Assembly (NCBI RefSeq): GCF_003725545.1
Contig: NZ_RJLN01000014.1
Coordinates: 25,706-89,705, forward strand
Origin: Micromonospora solifontis
Lineage (GTDB): Bacteria; Actinomycetota; Actinomycetes; Mycobacteriales; Micromonosporaceae
Length of the DNA stretch: 64,000 nt
Direction: 5' to 3'
The notes beneath the pieces were generated by a model. That model had not been told where the DNA came from and did no database searches. It saw only the letters and a program-made list of their open reading frames with translations. Of the stretch, positions 1-7,710 are shown one piece after another. Every line of letters begins with the position of its first letter. Positions within the stretch are counted from its first letter, which is position 1. The translations under genes and the position numbers were made by a program.

Positions 1-468
1 GACCAGCTCCTCGATCCGGCCCTTGAAGTCCGGCGGCACCTCGGGGAGGTTGAAGTCCATCCGGGCCTCGCCGGGCTCCATGTTCCCGCCGGTGACCAGC
101 GCGCCGAAGTCGCGGAAGACCACCCCGCAGAGCACGTGCAGCCCGGAGTGGGTACGCATCAGCATGGTCCGCCGGTCGTCCTCGACCGCGCCGGTGACGG
201 CGGTGCCGACCGGCGGCAGCGGGTCACCCTCGGCCGGGATCAGCCACAGGTCGTCGCCCTTGCGGGTGCCCACGATCCGGGTCTGCGCCCCCTGCCACAG
301 CAGCACTCCGTGATCCGGCGGCTGCCCCCCGCCACCCGGGTAGAAGGCCGACCGGTCCAGCACGATGCCCTGCTCGGGGTCGGCCGCCAGCACCGTGCAC
401 GCCCATTCCCGGAGGGTGGGGTCGGCGAGGTCGAGGCGGTGCGTACGGCCGTGGTGTGTGACGCCCAT
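1..468 (-). CDS. AlaX-type alanyl-tRNA editing protein (partial, C-terminus beyond window)
   Basis: Hydrolyses mischarged Ser- or Gly-tRNA(Ala) in trans, like the editing domain of AlaRS. Visible: FYPGGGGQPPD at residues 43-52, the usual AlaX/AlaRS editing-core opening, and the zinc-binding HxxxH pair (HSGLH, H107 and H111). About 156 residues are present; the second zinc pair and the stop lie off the left edge. Starts at ATG 468, 11 nt after the stop of the upstream hydrolase, so it is probably the last gene of the leftward operon that begins with the HTH regulator. Family assignment is firm; tRNA specificity is not readable. Confidence 0.85.
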   Translation of the reverse strand, partial: MGVTHHGRTHRLDLADPTLREWACTVLAADPEQGIVLDRSAFYPGGGGQPPDHGVLLWQGAQTRIVGTRKGDDLWLIPAEGDPLPPVGTAVTGAVEDDRRTMLMRTHSGLHVLCGVVFRDFGALVTGGNMEPGEARMDFNLPEVPPDFKGRIEELV

Positions 469-479
469 GACAGCGGAGG

Positions 480-1367
480 TTACCCGTTCAGGAACGTCGA
501 GATCCGCTCGCGCAGGTCGGCGCGTTCCGTCCAGAGCACGCCCGGTCGGTCGTACACGTGCAGGGTGGCGTTCGGGAGCGCGGCGGCCAACCGCTCGGCG
601 ACCGGCACCGGGTGCAGGTCGTCCCCCGCGCAGGCGATCACCAGCGCCGGCGCGGTCACCGCGGCGAGCGCCCCGGCGTCGCGCAGCGGCGCCTGCTCCG
701 GCAGGCTGGCCAGCCCCGGCGCGAGGCCGTCCCGGAGCAGTTGGTCGAGCCGCTGCCGCAGGTACGCCCAGCCCGCCGGGGTGTTGCGGACCGACGGCGG
801 CAGCTCCAGCGACACCACGTCGGCCAGCGCCGAGGCGTCCCCGTCGGCCACCGCCTCCAGCAGGCCGGTCAGCCGGGTCCGGGCCACCTCACCGCGCGGC
901 TCGTCGAGCACGGCGGGCAGGAAGAAGACGAGCTTCTCGAAGCGTTCCGGACTCTCGGCGAGCAGCCGGCAGAGCGCGCCCGCGCCGAGGCTGGCCCCGA
1001 AGGCCCGGGTGGCGCCCGCGAGGTCGGCGATCGCCCGCAGGTCACGGGCCAGTTCCAGGTAGGTCCAGGGTCCGGGGGGCGAGTCGGAACGGCCGTGCCC
1101 GCGGAACTGGAAGAAGACCTTCCGCCCGCTGACCGCGCTGCCGAACGGACGGGTGGTCGCGATGCCGTTGCCCAGCCCGTGCGCGAACACCGTCACCGGC
1201 TCACCGGTGCCGGTGACCAGTCGCTCCAGCCGTACCCCGTGCGGGGTGGTGACCAGCTCGGTCTCCGGCTCGGGCAGCGCCGGCCGGCCGGTCCGCGGTG
1301 CCCCGGGGCCGGGACCCCAGGTGCGCGGGCCGCCGTCGGGCGGCGGGGGCCAGCGGAAACCTCTCAC
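480..1367 (-). CDS. alpha/beta hydrolase, catalytic His not in canonical place
   Basis: Alpha/beta-hydrolase fold protein of 295 aa, substrate unknown. Residues 63-66 give an HGLG oxyanion segment, the nucleophile elbow is GASLG with Ser126, and GDDLHP looks like the acid-residue turn. The final strand ends in VYDRPGVLWTER where relatives carry a catalytic His (GHxxxxExP); no His follows it, so activity may be altered or lost. Starts at ATG 1367, overlapping the DUF2516 stop by 4 nt (ATGA), which implies translational coupling. The first ~35 residues are Pro/Gly-rich and poorly conserved-looking; no better internal start is seen. Confidence 0.75.
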   Translation of the reverse strand: MRGFRWPPPPDGGPRTWGPGPGAPRTGRPALPEPETELVTTPHGVRLERLVTGTGEPVTVFAHGLGNGIATTRPFGSAVSGRKVFFQFRGHGRSDSPPGPWTYLELARDLRAIADLAGATRAFGASLGAGALCRLLAESPERFEKLVFFLPAVLDEPRGEVARTRLTGLLEAVADGDASALADVVSLELPPSVRNTPAGWAYLRQRLDQLLRDGLAPGLASLPEQAPLRDAGALAAVTAPALVIACAGDDLHPVPVAERLAAALPNATLHVYDRPGVLWTERADLRERISTFLNG

Positions 1368-1687
1368 CAGAAGCCCCGGCCGTCGTGCAGGTCGCGCAGC
1401 CCGACCCGCACGTCCAGCAGGTAGATCAGGGCGGCCGCGATGCCGACCAGCCCGAAGATGCTGATCGCGCCGCCGAATCCGAAGAACGGCAGGGTGAGCA
1501 GCATGCAGACCGCCAGGATGGCGATCCAGCCACCCTTGGGCAGGGTGCCGATCGCGGGGAACGCGTCGGAGCGCTGGGTGATCGCGTGCACCAGCGCCAC
1601 TCCCTCGATGATCAGGGCGAAGACGAGCAGGAGCAGCTCGATCACATAGCGGACTTCGAACGCGAAGATCGGCGCGGCGATGGCCAT
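1364..1687 (-). CDS. DUF2516 family membrane protein
   Basis: Small integral membrane protein (107 aa) with three hydrophobic segments near residues 12-35, 52-70 and 72-92 and a charged C-terminus. Matches my recollection of the actinobacterial DUF2516 family (Rv0476-like), of unknown function. Lies 72 nt after the HbhA-like gene and overlaps the hydrolase start by 4 nt, in an operon headed by an HTH regulator. The order regulator > HbhA-like > DUF2516 resembles M. tuberculosis Rv0474-Rv0476, which supports the assignment. Confidence 0.75.
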   Translation of the reverse strand: MAIAAPIFAFEVRYVIELLLLVFALIIEGVALVHAITQRSDAFPAIGTLPKGGWIAILAVCMLLTLPFFGFGGAISIFGLVGIAAALIYLLDVRVGLRDLHDGRGFW

Positions 1688-1759
1688 GTCGGCAAGCTTA
1701 TGCCGAGACCCCGGAAACGTCCGACAGGACGCTGTCCGGGGTCCCGGTCCAGATTCGAC

Positions 1760-2422
1760 TCACTCGGCGGCGGGGCGGGTCCGCTTCGTGACCTTCGGCA
1801 GCTTGGCCGACGGGGTGGCGGGCTTGGTCGCACCGGCCTTGGCGGCGGTGGCCTTGGTGGCCCGGGTCCGCTTCACGGCGGCCGGCTTGCTCGCCACGGC
1901 CTCGGCCACCTCGGCCGGGGACGGCGCCTCGACCGGCTTCGCGGCCTCGGTGACCGGCGCGGCCTCGGTCGCCTCGATGTCGGCGTTCACCGTGTCGGCA
2001 GCCTCCAGCACGCCGGCGCCGACGACCCGCTCGCCCCGGGCGACCAGCTCGGCGTACGCCGCCAGGGCGCGCGCCTGGGCGGCCTGCGCGCCGGTCAGCA
2101 CGGCGGCGGCGTTGCGGGTGGCGGCCTCACGGATCTTGTCCAGGGTGGCCACCTCGCGGAGCTTGTCCAGGTCGAGGTCGGCGGGGACGGCCTTCTCCCG
2201 CAGGCCGACGGCGGTCAGGTTGGCGGTCTTCAGCGTGGTGTTCGCCTTCTGGCGCAGCTCGACGCCGGTGACGACGGCCTTGCCGCTCAGGTCGGCGACG
2301 ACCCGGGTGCCGAGGTCGCTGACCACGGTGGGGAGCTTGCGCAGCTGCTCGAGGGCCAGCTCGCCGGCGCCGGCGGCGGCGTAGACGGGGGCCGGAATGC
2401 GGTTGGTCTTCGGCTGGGTCAT
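1760..2422 (-). CDS. heparin-binding hemagglutinin (HbhA)-like protein
   Basis: A 220-aa protein with an N-terminal predicted helical, coiled-coil-like region (residues ~10-140, rich in Ala, Leu, Glu, Lys) and a C-terminal Lys/Ala/Pro tail (~170-220, repeats such as TKATAAKAGATKP). This is the architecture of mycobacterial HbhA, a surface adhesin whose Lys-rich tail binds heparin; a role in membrane or lipid-inclusion association has also been proposed for the family. No signal peptide. Overlaps the upstream regulator by 4 nt (ATGA). Homology rests on architecture plus neighbours. Its role in a soil-type actinomycete is unknown. Confidence 0.7.
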   Translation of the reverse strand: MTQPKTNRIPAPVYAAAGAGELALEQLRKLPTVVSDLGTRVVADLSGKAVVTGVELRQKANTTLKTANLTAVGLREKAVPADLDLDKLREVATLDKIREAATRNAAAVLTGAQAAQARALAAYAELVARGERVVGAGVLEAADTVNADIEATEAAPVTEAAKPVEAPSPAEVAEAVASKPAAVKRTRATKATAAKAGATKPATPSAKLPKVTKRTRPAAE

Positions 2423-3036
2423 GACTTCTCCTCCTCGGCCGCACCGGCGGCCTTGCGGACCGCCCGACGGGCGGCCTTCTTCTCGGGGACGGCGGTGGTC
2501 GGGGTGGGTGTGGCGCCCGCCTCGGTGACGGCGACCGACTCGAGAACCGCCTCGGTCGGGGTGCCGTCCGGCGTCGTGGGGCCGGTCGCGGCCGGCGTGG
2601 CGGTGGCCGGGGCCTCCGGCGCGCTCCGGGGCTCGGCGACCTCGGCCGAGGTCGGCTCGGTGGCCGCCTGGGCGGCGGCGGTCGCCTCGGCGAGCCGGGC
2701 GTTCTCCCGGCGGAACGTCTCGTAGATCTGGGTGAGGGACTGCTTCTGGGCCATGGTCAGCTCGGGATCGACGGCGATCGCCGCGAGCACACCCTGCCCC
2801 TCCTTGTCGTCCAGCAGCCCGGCCCGCAGGTACATCGCCGGGGTGGAGACCCGCAGGGCGCTGGCCAGCTGTTGGAGCACCTCGGCGCTCGGCTTGCGCA
2901 GCCCGCGCTCGATCTGGCTGAGGTACGGGTTGCTGACGCCGGCCTGCTCGGCGAGCTGGCGCAGGGAAATCTTCGCGTTACGCCGCAGGTCGCGAATGAA
3001 CCCGCCGACGTCGGGAAGGTCCTTACCGTTGGCCAT
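2419..3036 (-). CDS. XRE/Cro-type HTH regulator (Rv0474-like)
   Basis: DNA-binding regulator of 205 aa. Helix-turn-helix at residues ~10-65 (LRQLAEQAGVSNPYLSQIER is the classic XRE core), then a helical segment, then a long low-complexity Ala/Pro/Thr tail ending in a basic patch (KKAARRAVRK). First gene of the leftward operon and coupled to the HbhA-like gene by ATGA overlap. ATG 3036 is preceded by a TAGCAT -10-like hexamer (3056-3061) and by an array of GCTAGC-type repeats, so autoregulation is plausible. The basic tail resembles that of the neighbouring HbhA-like protein; whether it adds DNA affinity is unknown. Confidence 0.85.
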   Translation of the reverse strand: MANGKDLPDVGGFIRDLRRNAKISLRQLAEQAGVSNPYLSQIERGLRKPSAEVLQQLASALRVSTPAMYLRAGLLDDKEGQGVLAAIAVDPELTMAQKQSLTQIYETFRRENARLAEATAAAQAATEPTSAEVAEPRSAPEAPATATPAATGPTTPDGTPTEAVLESVAVTEAGATPTPTTAVPEKKAARRAVRKAAGAAEEEKS

Positions 3037-3044
3037 GCCTCAAC

Positions 3045-3094
3045 ACTAGCTCGCGATGCTAGCTACTGCAAGCAAAGTGCTAGCCAGAGTTAGC
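3045..3094. promoter_or_regulatory. array of four GCTAGC-type repeats, candidate operator
   Basis: ACTAGC 3045-3050, GCTAGC 3058-3063, GCTAGC 3079-3084 and GTTAGC 3089-3094 lie between the divergent regulator and hydrolase genes. The second overlaps the -10-like TAGCAT of the regulator, and the third sits exactly where its -35 would be (17 nt away). Starts 3058 and 3079 are 21 bp apart and 3079 and 3089 are 10 bp apart, so those copies lie on about the same helix face. Likely binding site of the adjacent HTH protein; this is inference. Confidence 0.55.
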
Positions 3095-3147
3095 GAGGTC
3101 ACGAATTGGCGGTTGCGCACCCGGTGGACGGTCCGTACCGTGCCCCC

Positions 3148-3945
3148 GTGGTCAAGATCGAGGTCAACGGCACCCAGCTCGCGTACGACGAGGCCGGCAG
3201 CGGGAGCCCGGTGGTGCTGCTGCACGCCGGCATCGCCGACCGGCGGATGTGGCGGGGCCAGCTCCCCGCGCTCGCCGCCCGGCACCGGGTGATCGCCCCC
3301 GACCTGCGCGGCTACGGCGACTCGGAGCTGCCGCCGGCACCCTTCGCGCACCACGATGACGTGATCGGGCTGCTGGACGCCCTCGGCATCGCACAGGCGG
3401 CCCTGGTGGGCTGCTCCTTCGGCGGCCGGGTCGCGGTGGACACCGCGCTGGCGTACCCGGAGCGGGTCTCCGCGCTCGCCCTCCTCGGCGCGCCGGTCTC
3501 CGGCCACGAATGGACCGAGGAGACCGAGCGGCTCTGGAACGAACTGGTCGGCGACGTGGACCCGGAGGACTTCGCGGCCACCGCCCAGGGCGAGGTGCGG
3601 TTCTGGGTGGTCGGGCCGACCCGGGAGCCGGCCGACGTCGACCCGGAACTGATCCGGTTCGCCGTGGAGCTGGACCGCCGCGCGCTCGCCGCCGAGCAGG
3701 CGCTCAGCGCCGTCGAGGTGGGCGAGCTCGACCCGCCCGCCGTCGACCGGCTCGGCGAGCTGCGGATGCCGGTGCTGGCCGGGACCGGCGCGGACGACGT
3801 CGCGGACCTGCGCCGGCTCGCCGACCGGATCGCCGCCGAGGCCCCGCGCGGCGTCCGCCTGCCCGACGTCCCGGACGCCGCGCACCTGCTGCCACTGGAG
3901 CGCCCCGAGCCGGTCAACGCCGCCCTGCTCGACTTCCTCCCCTGA
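3148..3945 (+). CDS. alpha/beta hydrolase
   Basis: Alpha/beta hydrolase of 265 aa with a complete-looking triad: nucleophile elbow GCSFGG, an acid turn near GTGADD, and a C-terminal His in AAHLLPLERPEPV. HAG near residue 24 is the oxyanion region. Substrate not predictable; similar proteins include 3-oxoadipate enol-lactonases and esterases. GTG 3148 is chosen because TACCGT lies 6 nt upstream (3136-3141), giving a leaderless mRNA; an in-frame TTG at 3106 adds only 14 unconvincing residues. Divergent from the HTH operon and convergent with the asparaginase. Confidence 0.8.
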   Translation: MVKIEVNGTQLAYDEAGSGSPVVLLHAGIADRRMWRGQLPALAARHRVIAPDLRGYGDSELPPAPFAHHDDVIGLLDALGIAQAALVGCSFGGRVAVDTALAYPERVSALALLGAPVSGHEWTEETERLWNELVGDVDPEDFAATAQGEVRFWVVGPTREPADVDPELIRFAVELDRRALAAEQALSAVEVGELDPPAVDRLGELRMPVLAGTGADDVADLRRLADRIAAEAPRGVRLPDVPDAAHLLPLERPEPVNAALLDFLP

Positions 3946-4109
3946 CCGTCGCCCTGACGGGCGGGCGCCGCAGCCGGCGAGTCGCGGTGAACCGGGTCAA
4001 TCTCGGGCCCGGACGACCCGACCTGCCGCATCCGGCGCGGACCAAGCCAGGCCACGCCCGCCGGAAAACCCGGACCTGCCGCATGCTGGTCGGGGTCGGG
4101 CGGGGTCGG

Positions 4110-5069
4110 TCACCAGACCGGGCGGACCGCCCCGACCGGGAGTCCGCCGCCGAGCAGCGGCACCTCGGCGTACTCCATCAGCACCGGGGCCTCGACGCCG
4201 AGCCGGCGCAAGGCCGCGACCAGCACCGGCATCCGGGCCCGCGCGCCGCCGTCGTCGATCTTGAGAGCGACCGCGCCGACCCCCGGCACCGCCGCCGCGA
4301 TGACGCCCTCCGCGCCGACCTTCGCCAGCAGCCCCGGTACGCCCCGCATGAGCCGGGTGTCGTCGGCCTGGGTGCCGCCCACCAGCTCCGGGAACGTCCG
4401 CATCGCGTCCGCCACGGTCCGCTCCACCGTGCCCGGCTCCGCGGAGACCAACCGCAGGTACGCCCGCGCCAGCCCGGTCAGCGACACGGCGAGTACGGGC
4501 GCGCCGCAGCCATCCACCCCGACGGCCGCCGCCGGCTCGCCGGTGAACTCCTCGATGGCGGCGGACAGCCGCTGCTGGAGCGGGTGCTCGGGCAGCCAGT
4601 AGCCGTTCAGCGGCCAGCCGGCCGCGAGACAGGTGAGCAGCATCCCGGTGTGCTTGCCGGAGCAGTTCATCTGGATCCGCCGTGGCCCGCCGCCGGACCG
4701 CAGCACCGCGTCCCGCGCCGCGTCCCCGACCGGCAGGTCCGGCGGGCAGTGCAGGGCCTCCTCGTCGAGTCCGCCCCGGCGCAGCAGCCCGGCGACCCGC
4801 TCCACGTGGAACTCCTCGCCGGCGTGGCTGGCCGAGACGAGCGCCACGTCGGCCGGGTCGGTCAGCGGCAGGCCGGCCCGGAGCATCCCGATCGCCTGCA
4901 TCGGCTTGTTGGACGACCGGGGGAAGATCGGCGAGGTGCCGTCCCCCGCCCCGGCCACGGGCGTACCGGCGGCGTCGAGCACCACCACGGAACCCCGGTG
5001 CAGGCCCTCCACGAACCCGGACCGGACCACCTCGGCGAGCGGCACGCCGCCCTCGTACGTCTTTCCCAC
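4110..5069 (-). CDS. asparaginase II family protein
   Basis: 319-aa protein of the Asparaginase_II family (PF06089), distinct from the classical AnsA/AnsB fold; members are proposed to hydrolyse L-asparagine to aspartate and ammonia. Supporting motifs: SSNKPMQA near residue 52, SASHAGEEFHVERV, and NCSGKHTGMLLTC, all typical of the family. Full length, cytoplasmic, no signal peptide. ATG 5069 is the only good start. Downstream lies a short intergenic stretch with two copies of GACCTGCCGCAT; upstream is the BKACE gene, also leftward, 94 nt away. Confidence 0.85.
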   Translation of the reverse strand: MGKTYEGGVPLAEVVRSGFVEGLHRGSVVVLDAAGTPVAGAGDGTSPIFPRSSNKPMQAIGMLRAGLPLTDPADVALVSASHAGEEFHVERVAGLLRRGGLDEEALHCPPDLPVGDAARDAVLRSGGGPRRIQMNCSGKHTGMLLTCLAAGWPLNGYWLPEHPLQQRLSAAIEEFTGEPAAAVGVDGCGAPVLAVSLTGLARAYLRLVSAEPGTVERTVADAMRTFPELVGGTQADDTRLMRGVPGLLAKVGAEGVIAAAVPGVGAVALKIDDGGARARMPVLVAALRRLGVEAPVLMEYAEVPLLGGGLPVGAVRPVW

Positions 5070-5163
5070 GGAGTGGACGGTACCGAGAGTTCCGGAGGCG
5101 CCGGCACCGGGGTGACCAGCGGCGGCGTCCGGGGCCGTACAGGGGTGGCGGGCGGGGCGTGGC

Positions 5164-5991
5164 TTACAGGCCGAGCAGCGCCCGGGCCTCGGCGGTGGTC
5201 AGCGGCGGGCGCTGGGCGAGCTGGGCGAAGCCGACCGCGCGGGCGACCAGCTGCATGTTCGACTCGACCGGCCGGCCCTTGGCGTAGGTGACCGTGTCCT
5301 CCATGCCGACCCGCAGGTGACCGCCGGCCGACAGGGACGCCAGCAGCACCGGGATGGTGCTACGGCCGATCCCGGTCGCCGAGAAGGTGGTGCCCTCGGG
5401 CAGGTCGCGCAGCATCTGCTGGGCGGCGACCAGGGTCGCGGTGGTGCCCGGCATCCCGCCCGGCACCCCCATCACGAAGTCGACGTGCACGTGGCCGCCG
5501 TGCGGCAGGCCGTACTTGCCGAGCAGGCGCTGGAGCGCGGTGAGGTGGCCGAGGTCGAAGATCTCGTACTCGGGGACGACGCCCTTCTCCTGCATCCGGG
5601 TGTGCAGGTCGACGATGAACTCCCAGCGGTTCATGAAGACGTCGTCGCCGAAGTTGACCGTGCCCATGGTGCAGGAGGCCATGTCCGGCCCGGCGTCCAG
5701 CACGGCCAGCCGGTCGGCCTCCGGGTCGGTGACCGCGCCGCCGGAGGAGAGCTGCACGATCAGGTCGGTGCTCTCCCGCAGCGCCGCCACGGTCTCCCGC
5801 AGCCGGCCCTGGTCCAGGGTGGGCTTCGCCTGGTCGTCGCGGATGTGGACGTGGATCACGGCGGCGCCGAGCGCCTCGCACTCCTTGGCGGTCAGCAGCA
5901 GCTCGTCGAGGGTCACCGGCAGCGCCGGCACCTCCGCCTTGGCCGACTCCGCGCCGGTGGGGGCAACCGTGATCAACGTCCCTGTCGTCAT
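5164..5991 (-). CDS. BKACE (DUF849) beta-keto acid cleavage enzyme
   Basis: 275-aa TIM-barrel enzyme of the BKACE family, which condenses a beta-keto acid with acetyl-CoA to give acetoacetate and a new acyl-CoA (Kce, 3-keto-5-aminohexanoate cleavage enzyme, is the founding member). Visible: PTG near residue 11, Zn ligands in VIHVHIRD (H47, H49), SSGGA, and a later GGHVHVDFVMG segment. Substrate is undetermined since no lysine-fermentation genes surround it. Begins at ATG 5991; a near-palindromic hairpin at 6063-6090 separates it from the ygfZ gene. Confidence 0.85.
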   Translation of the reverse strand: MTTGTLITVAPTGAESAKAEVPALPVTLDELLLTAKECEALGAAVIHVHIRDDQAKPTLDQGRLRETVAALRESTDLIVQLSSGGAVTDPEADRLAVLDAGPDMASCTMGTVNFGDDVFMNRWEFIVDLHTRMQEKGVVPEYEIFDLGHLTALQRLLGKYGLPHGGHVHVDFVMGVPGGMPGTTATLVAAQQMLRDLPEGTTFSATGIGRSTIPVLLASLSAGGHLRVGMEDTVTYAKGRPVESNMQLVARAVGFAQLAQRPPLTTAEARALLGL

Positions 5992-6062
5992 GTCGGGATC
6001 CTAGACCGCCGGCTCGCCTCCGGTCGACAGCCGCGAGGCAACAGAAATCCGCGTCTCAGCCG

Positions 6063-6090
6063 CGTCAAACGGGAAATCTTCCGCTTGACG
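6063..6090. terminator. hairpin between ygfZ and BKACE genes
   Basis: CGTCAA at the left end pairs with TTGACG at the right, with imperfect pairing of the interior (ACGGGAA against TTCCGC). It follows the stop of the fur-ygfZ operon and precedes the BKACE start, so it could end the former. No T tract, as is usual in such genomes. Confidence 0.35.
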
Positions 6091-6109
6091 CCCGTTGAGG
6101 CGGCACCCC

Positions 6110-7222
6110 TTACGCCGGCTCGATGGCGGCGGCCGTCTCCCCGACCATCAGTCGGGCGTCGTCGGCGACGTTGCGCTTGACCACCGCGAGGGCGATCTGA
6201 CCCAGCTCGTAGTGGTGCACCGCGGTGCCCACGAAGCCGACCGTGCGGCCGTCCAGGGTCACCGGCGTACCGGCGACCGGCGGCTGGTCGGTGGTCACCC
6301 CGTCCAGGTGCAACAGGACCAGGCGTCGCGGCGGCTTGCCCAGGTTGTGCACCCGGGCCACGGTCTCCTGGCCCCGGTAACAGCCCTTGTCGAGATGCAC
6401 GGCCGGAGCGATCAGGTCCACCTCGGCCGGGATCGTCCGGTGATCGGTGTCCACTCCGGCCCGGGCGCGCCGGGCGGCCACCCGGACCGCCTCGTACGCC
6501 CACAGCCCGGCCACCGGCACCCCGGCGCCGCGCAGCTCGTCCACCACCTGGGTCATCGCCTCCCGGGGGATCAGCAGGTCCACGCCGAGCGCCACCCGTC
6601 GGGCCCACCCGCCGATCGGCAGCGGCTTCACGTCGTACACCACGGTGGGTCGGGGCGGCAGCTCACCGGAGCGGAACTTCGGGCCCGGCACCGCGACCAC
6701 GTCGGGCGCGGCCAGCCCGGTGACCCCCAGGGTGTCGAGCGCGCCGGCGGCCTCCGGCCCGACCAGCGAGAGCACGGCGTGGTCGGCGGTGGCGTCGCGC
6801 GGCTCCACCTTGCTGAAGAACCGCATCCTCTCCAGGTACGACAGCAGGCCGGTGGTCATCCCCGGCTCGGTGTCCAGCCAGGTGGTCTCGCCGTCCTCGG
6901 TCACCATGGCGTGCTGGTCCACGTGCCCGTGCGGGGAGAGGACCAGCAGCTCGGTGCCCTGCCACGGGCCCAGCGCGGCGAGATGCTGGCTGGTCAGAGT
7001 GTGCAGCCAGCTGCTCCGCTCCTCGCCGGGCACCGCCACCACACCGCGGTGCGAGCGGTCGACCAGACCGACCCCGGTGGCGAGGGTGCGCTGCTCGCGC
7101 ATCGGGTCGCCGTAGTGAGCGGCGACCGGGCCGACCCCGGCCGCCCGGTGGACCGGCTCGGGCTGGTCCCGGGTCTCCTCGTCGATGGCCTCGGTGGTCA
7201 CCGCACCCGCGATGTCGATCAT
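6110..7222 (-). CDS. ygfZ: YgfZ/CAF17-like folate-binding protein
   Basis: 370-aa member of the GcvT-related YgfZ family, tetrahydrofolate-dependent proteins that help repair or assemble certain iron-sulfur enzymes. The diagnostic motif KGCYRGQE is at residues 279-286, containing the conserved Cys. Length is normal for actinobacterial members. ATG 7222 overlaps the fur-family stop by 4 nt, so the two are translationally coupled; a longer frame upstream would run through the fur gene and is not real. Pairing with a metal-responsive regulator fits a role in Fe-S homeostasis. Confidence 0.9.
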   Translation of the reverse strand: MIDIAGAVTTEAIDEETRDQPEPVHRAAGVGPVAAHYGDPMREQRTLATGVGLVDRSHRGVVAVPGEERSSWLHTLTSQHLAALGPWQGTELLVLSPHGHVDQHAMVTEDGETTWLDTEPGMTTGLLSYLERMRFFSKVEPRDATADHAVLSLVGPEAAGALDTLGVTGLAAPDVVAVPGPKFRSGELPPRPTVVYDVKPLPIGGWARRVALGVDLLIPREAMTQVVDELRGAGVPVAGLWAYEAVRVAARRARAGVDTDHRTIPAEVDLIAPAVHLDKGCYRGQETVARVHNLGKPPRRLVLLHLDGVTTDQPPVAGTPVTLDGRTVGFVGTAVHHYELGQIALAVVKRNVADDARLMVGETAAAIEPA

Positions 7223-7647
7223 TCTCGTCCCCCGTCCTCGCACTGGCCGCAGACGCCGAAGAGCGCCACGTGCCCGATGTCGACCTGGAACCCGCGTTGC
7301 CCGGCCAACTGGTCGGCCAGCGGGCGGAGCAGCTCCGGCTCGATCTCGTCGATCGCGCCGCACTCCCGGCAGACCAGGTGTACGTGCTGGTGCTCGCCCG
7401 CCGCGTGGTACGTCGGCGAGCCGTGCGACAGGTGGGTGTGGGTCACCAGGCCGAGCCGCTCCAGCAGCTCCAGCGTCCGGTAGATGGTGGTGATGTTGAC
7501 CCCGGCGGCCACCTCACGGACCGCCGTGTGCACCTGCTCCGGCGTGGCGTGCCCCAACTCCATGACCGCCTGGAGGACCAACTGCCGCTGCGCCGTCAGC
7601 CGCAGCCCACGGGAGCGGAGCAGTTCCGCGAGGGAGGATTCGGACAC
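7219..7647 (-). CDS. Fur-family metalloregulator
   Basis: 142-aa winged-helix metalloregulator of the Fur/Zur/Nur/PerR superfamily. N-terminal DNA-binding part includes LRLTAQRQLVLQAV and NITTIYRTLELLERLGLV; the dimerisation part has HQHVHLVCREC (CxxC at 93-96) and a second CxxC, CGQC at 133-136, forming the structural zinc site. The metal sensed cannot be told; in Streptomyces the nickel regulator Nur is, as I recall, also next to a ygfZ gene. GTG 7647 is chosen over GTG 7674 because TATGAT ends 6 nt before it (7654-7659), implying a leaderless mRNA. Confidence 0.85.
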   Translation of the reverse strand: MSESSLAELLRSRGLRLTAQRQLVLQAVMELGHATPEQVHTAVREVAAGVNITTIYRTLELLERLGLVTHTHLSHGSPTYHAAGEHQHVHLVCRECGAIDEIEPELLRPLADQLAGQRGFQVDIGHVALFGVCGQCEDGGRE

Positions 7648-7653
7648 CGTCCG

Positions 7654-7702
7654 ATCATAGTTCGGCCGCCGCACCGAACCGGCCGCCGTACGCCGCTACC
7701 CT
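7654..7702. promoter_or_regulatory. divergent promoters for fur-ygfZ and pabC
   Basis: Minus strand: TATGAT at 7659-7654, 6 nt before the fur-family GTG. Plus strand: TACCCT at 7697-7702, 8 nt before the pabC GTG at 7711. Neither has a good -35 hexamer; both arrangements imply leaderless or near-leaderless transcripts. A Fur-family operator, if present, should lie here, but I see no clear inverted repeat. Confidence 0.55.
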
Positions 7703-7710
7703 CGGCGGTC

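Noticed and set aside
4018..4085. Two copies of GACCTGCCGCAT downstream of the hydrolase, with a related motif near 42670
   Set aside because: Short and GC-rich; matches may be chance, and no consistent context is seen.
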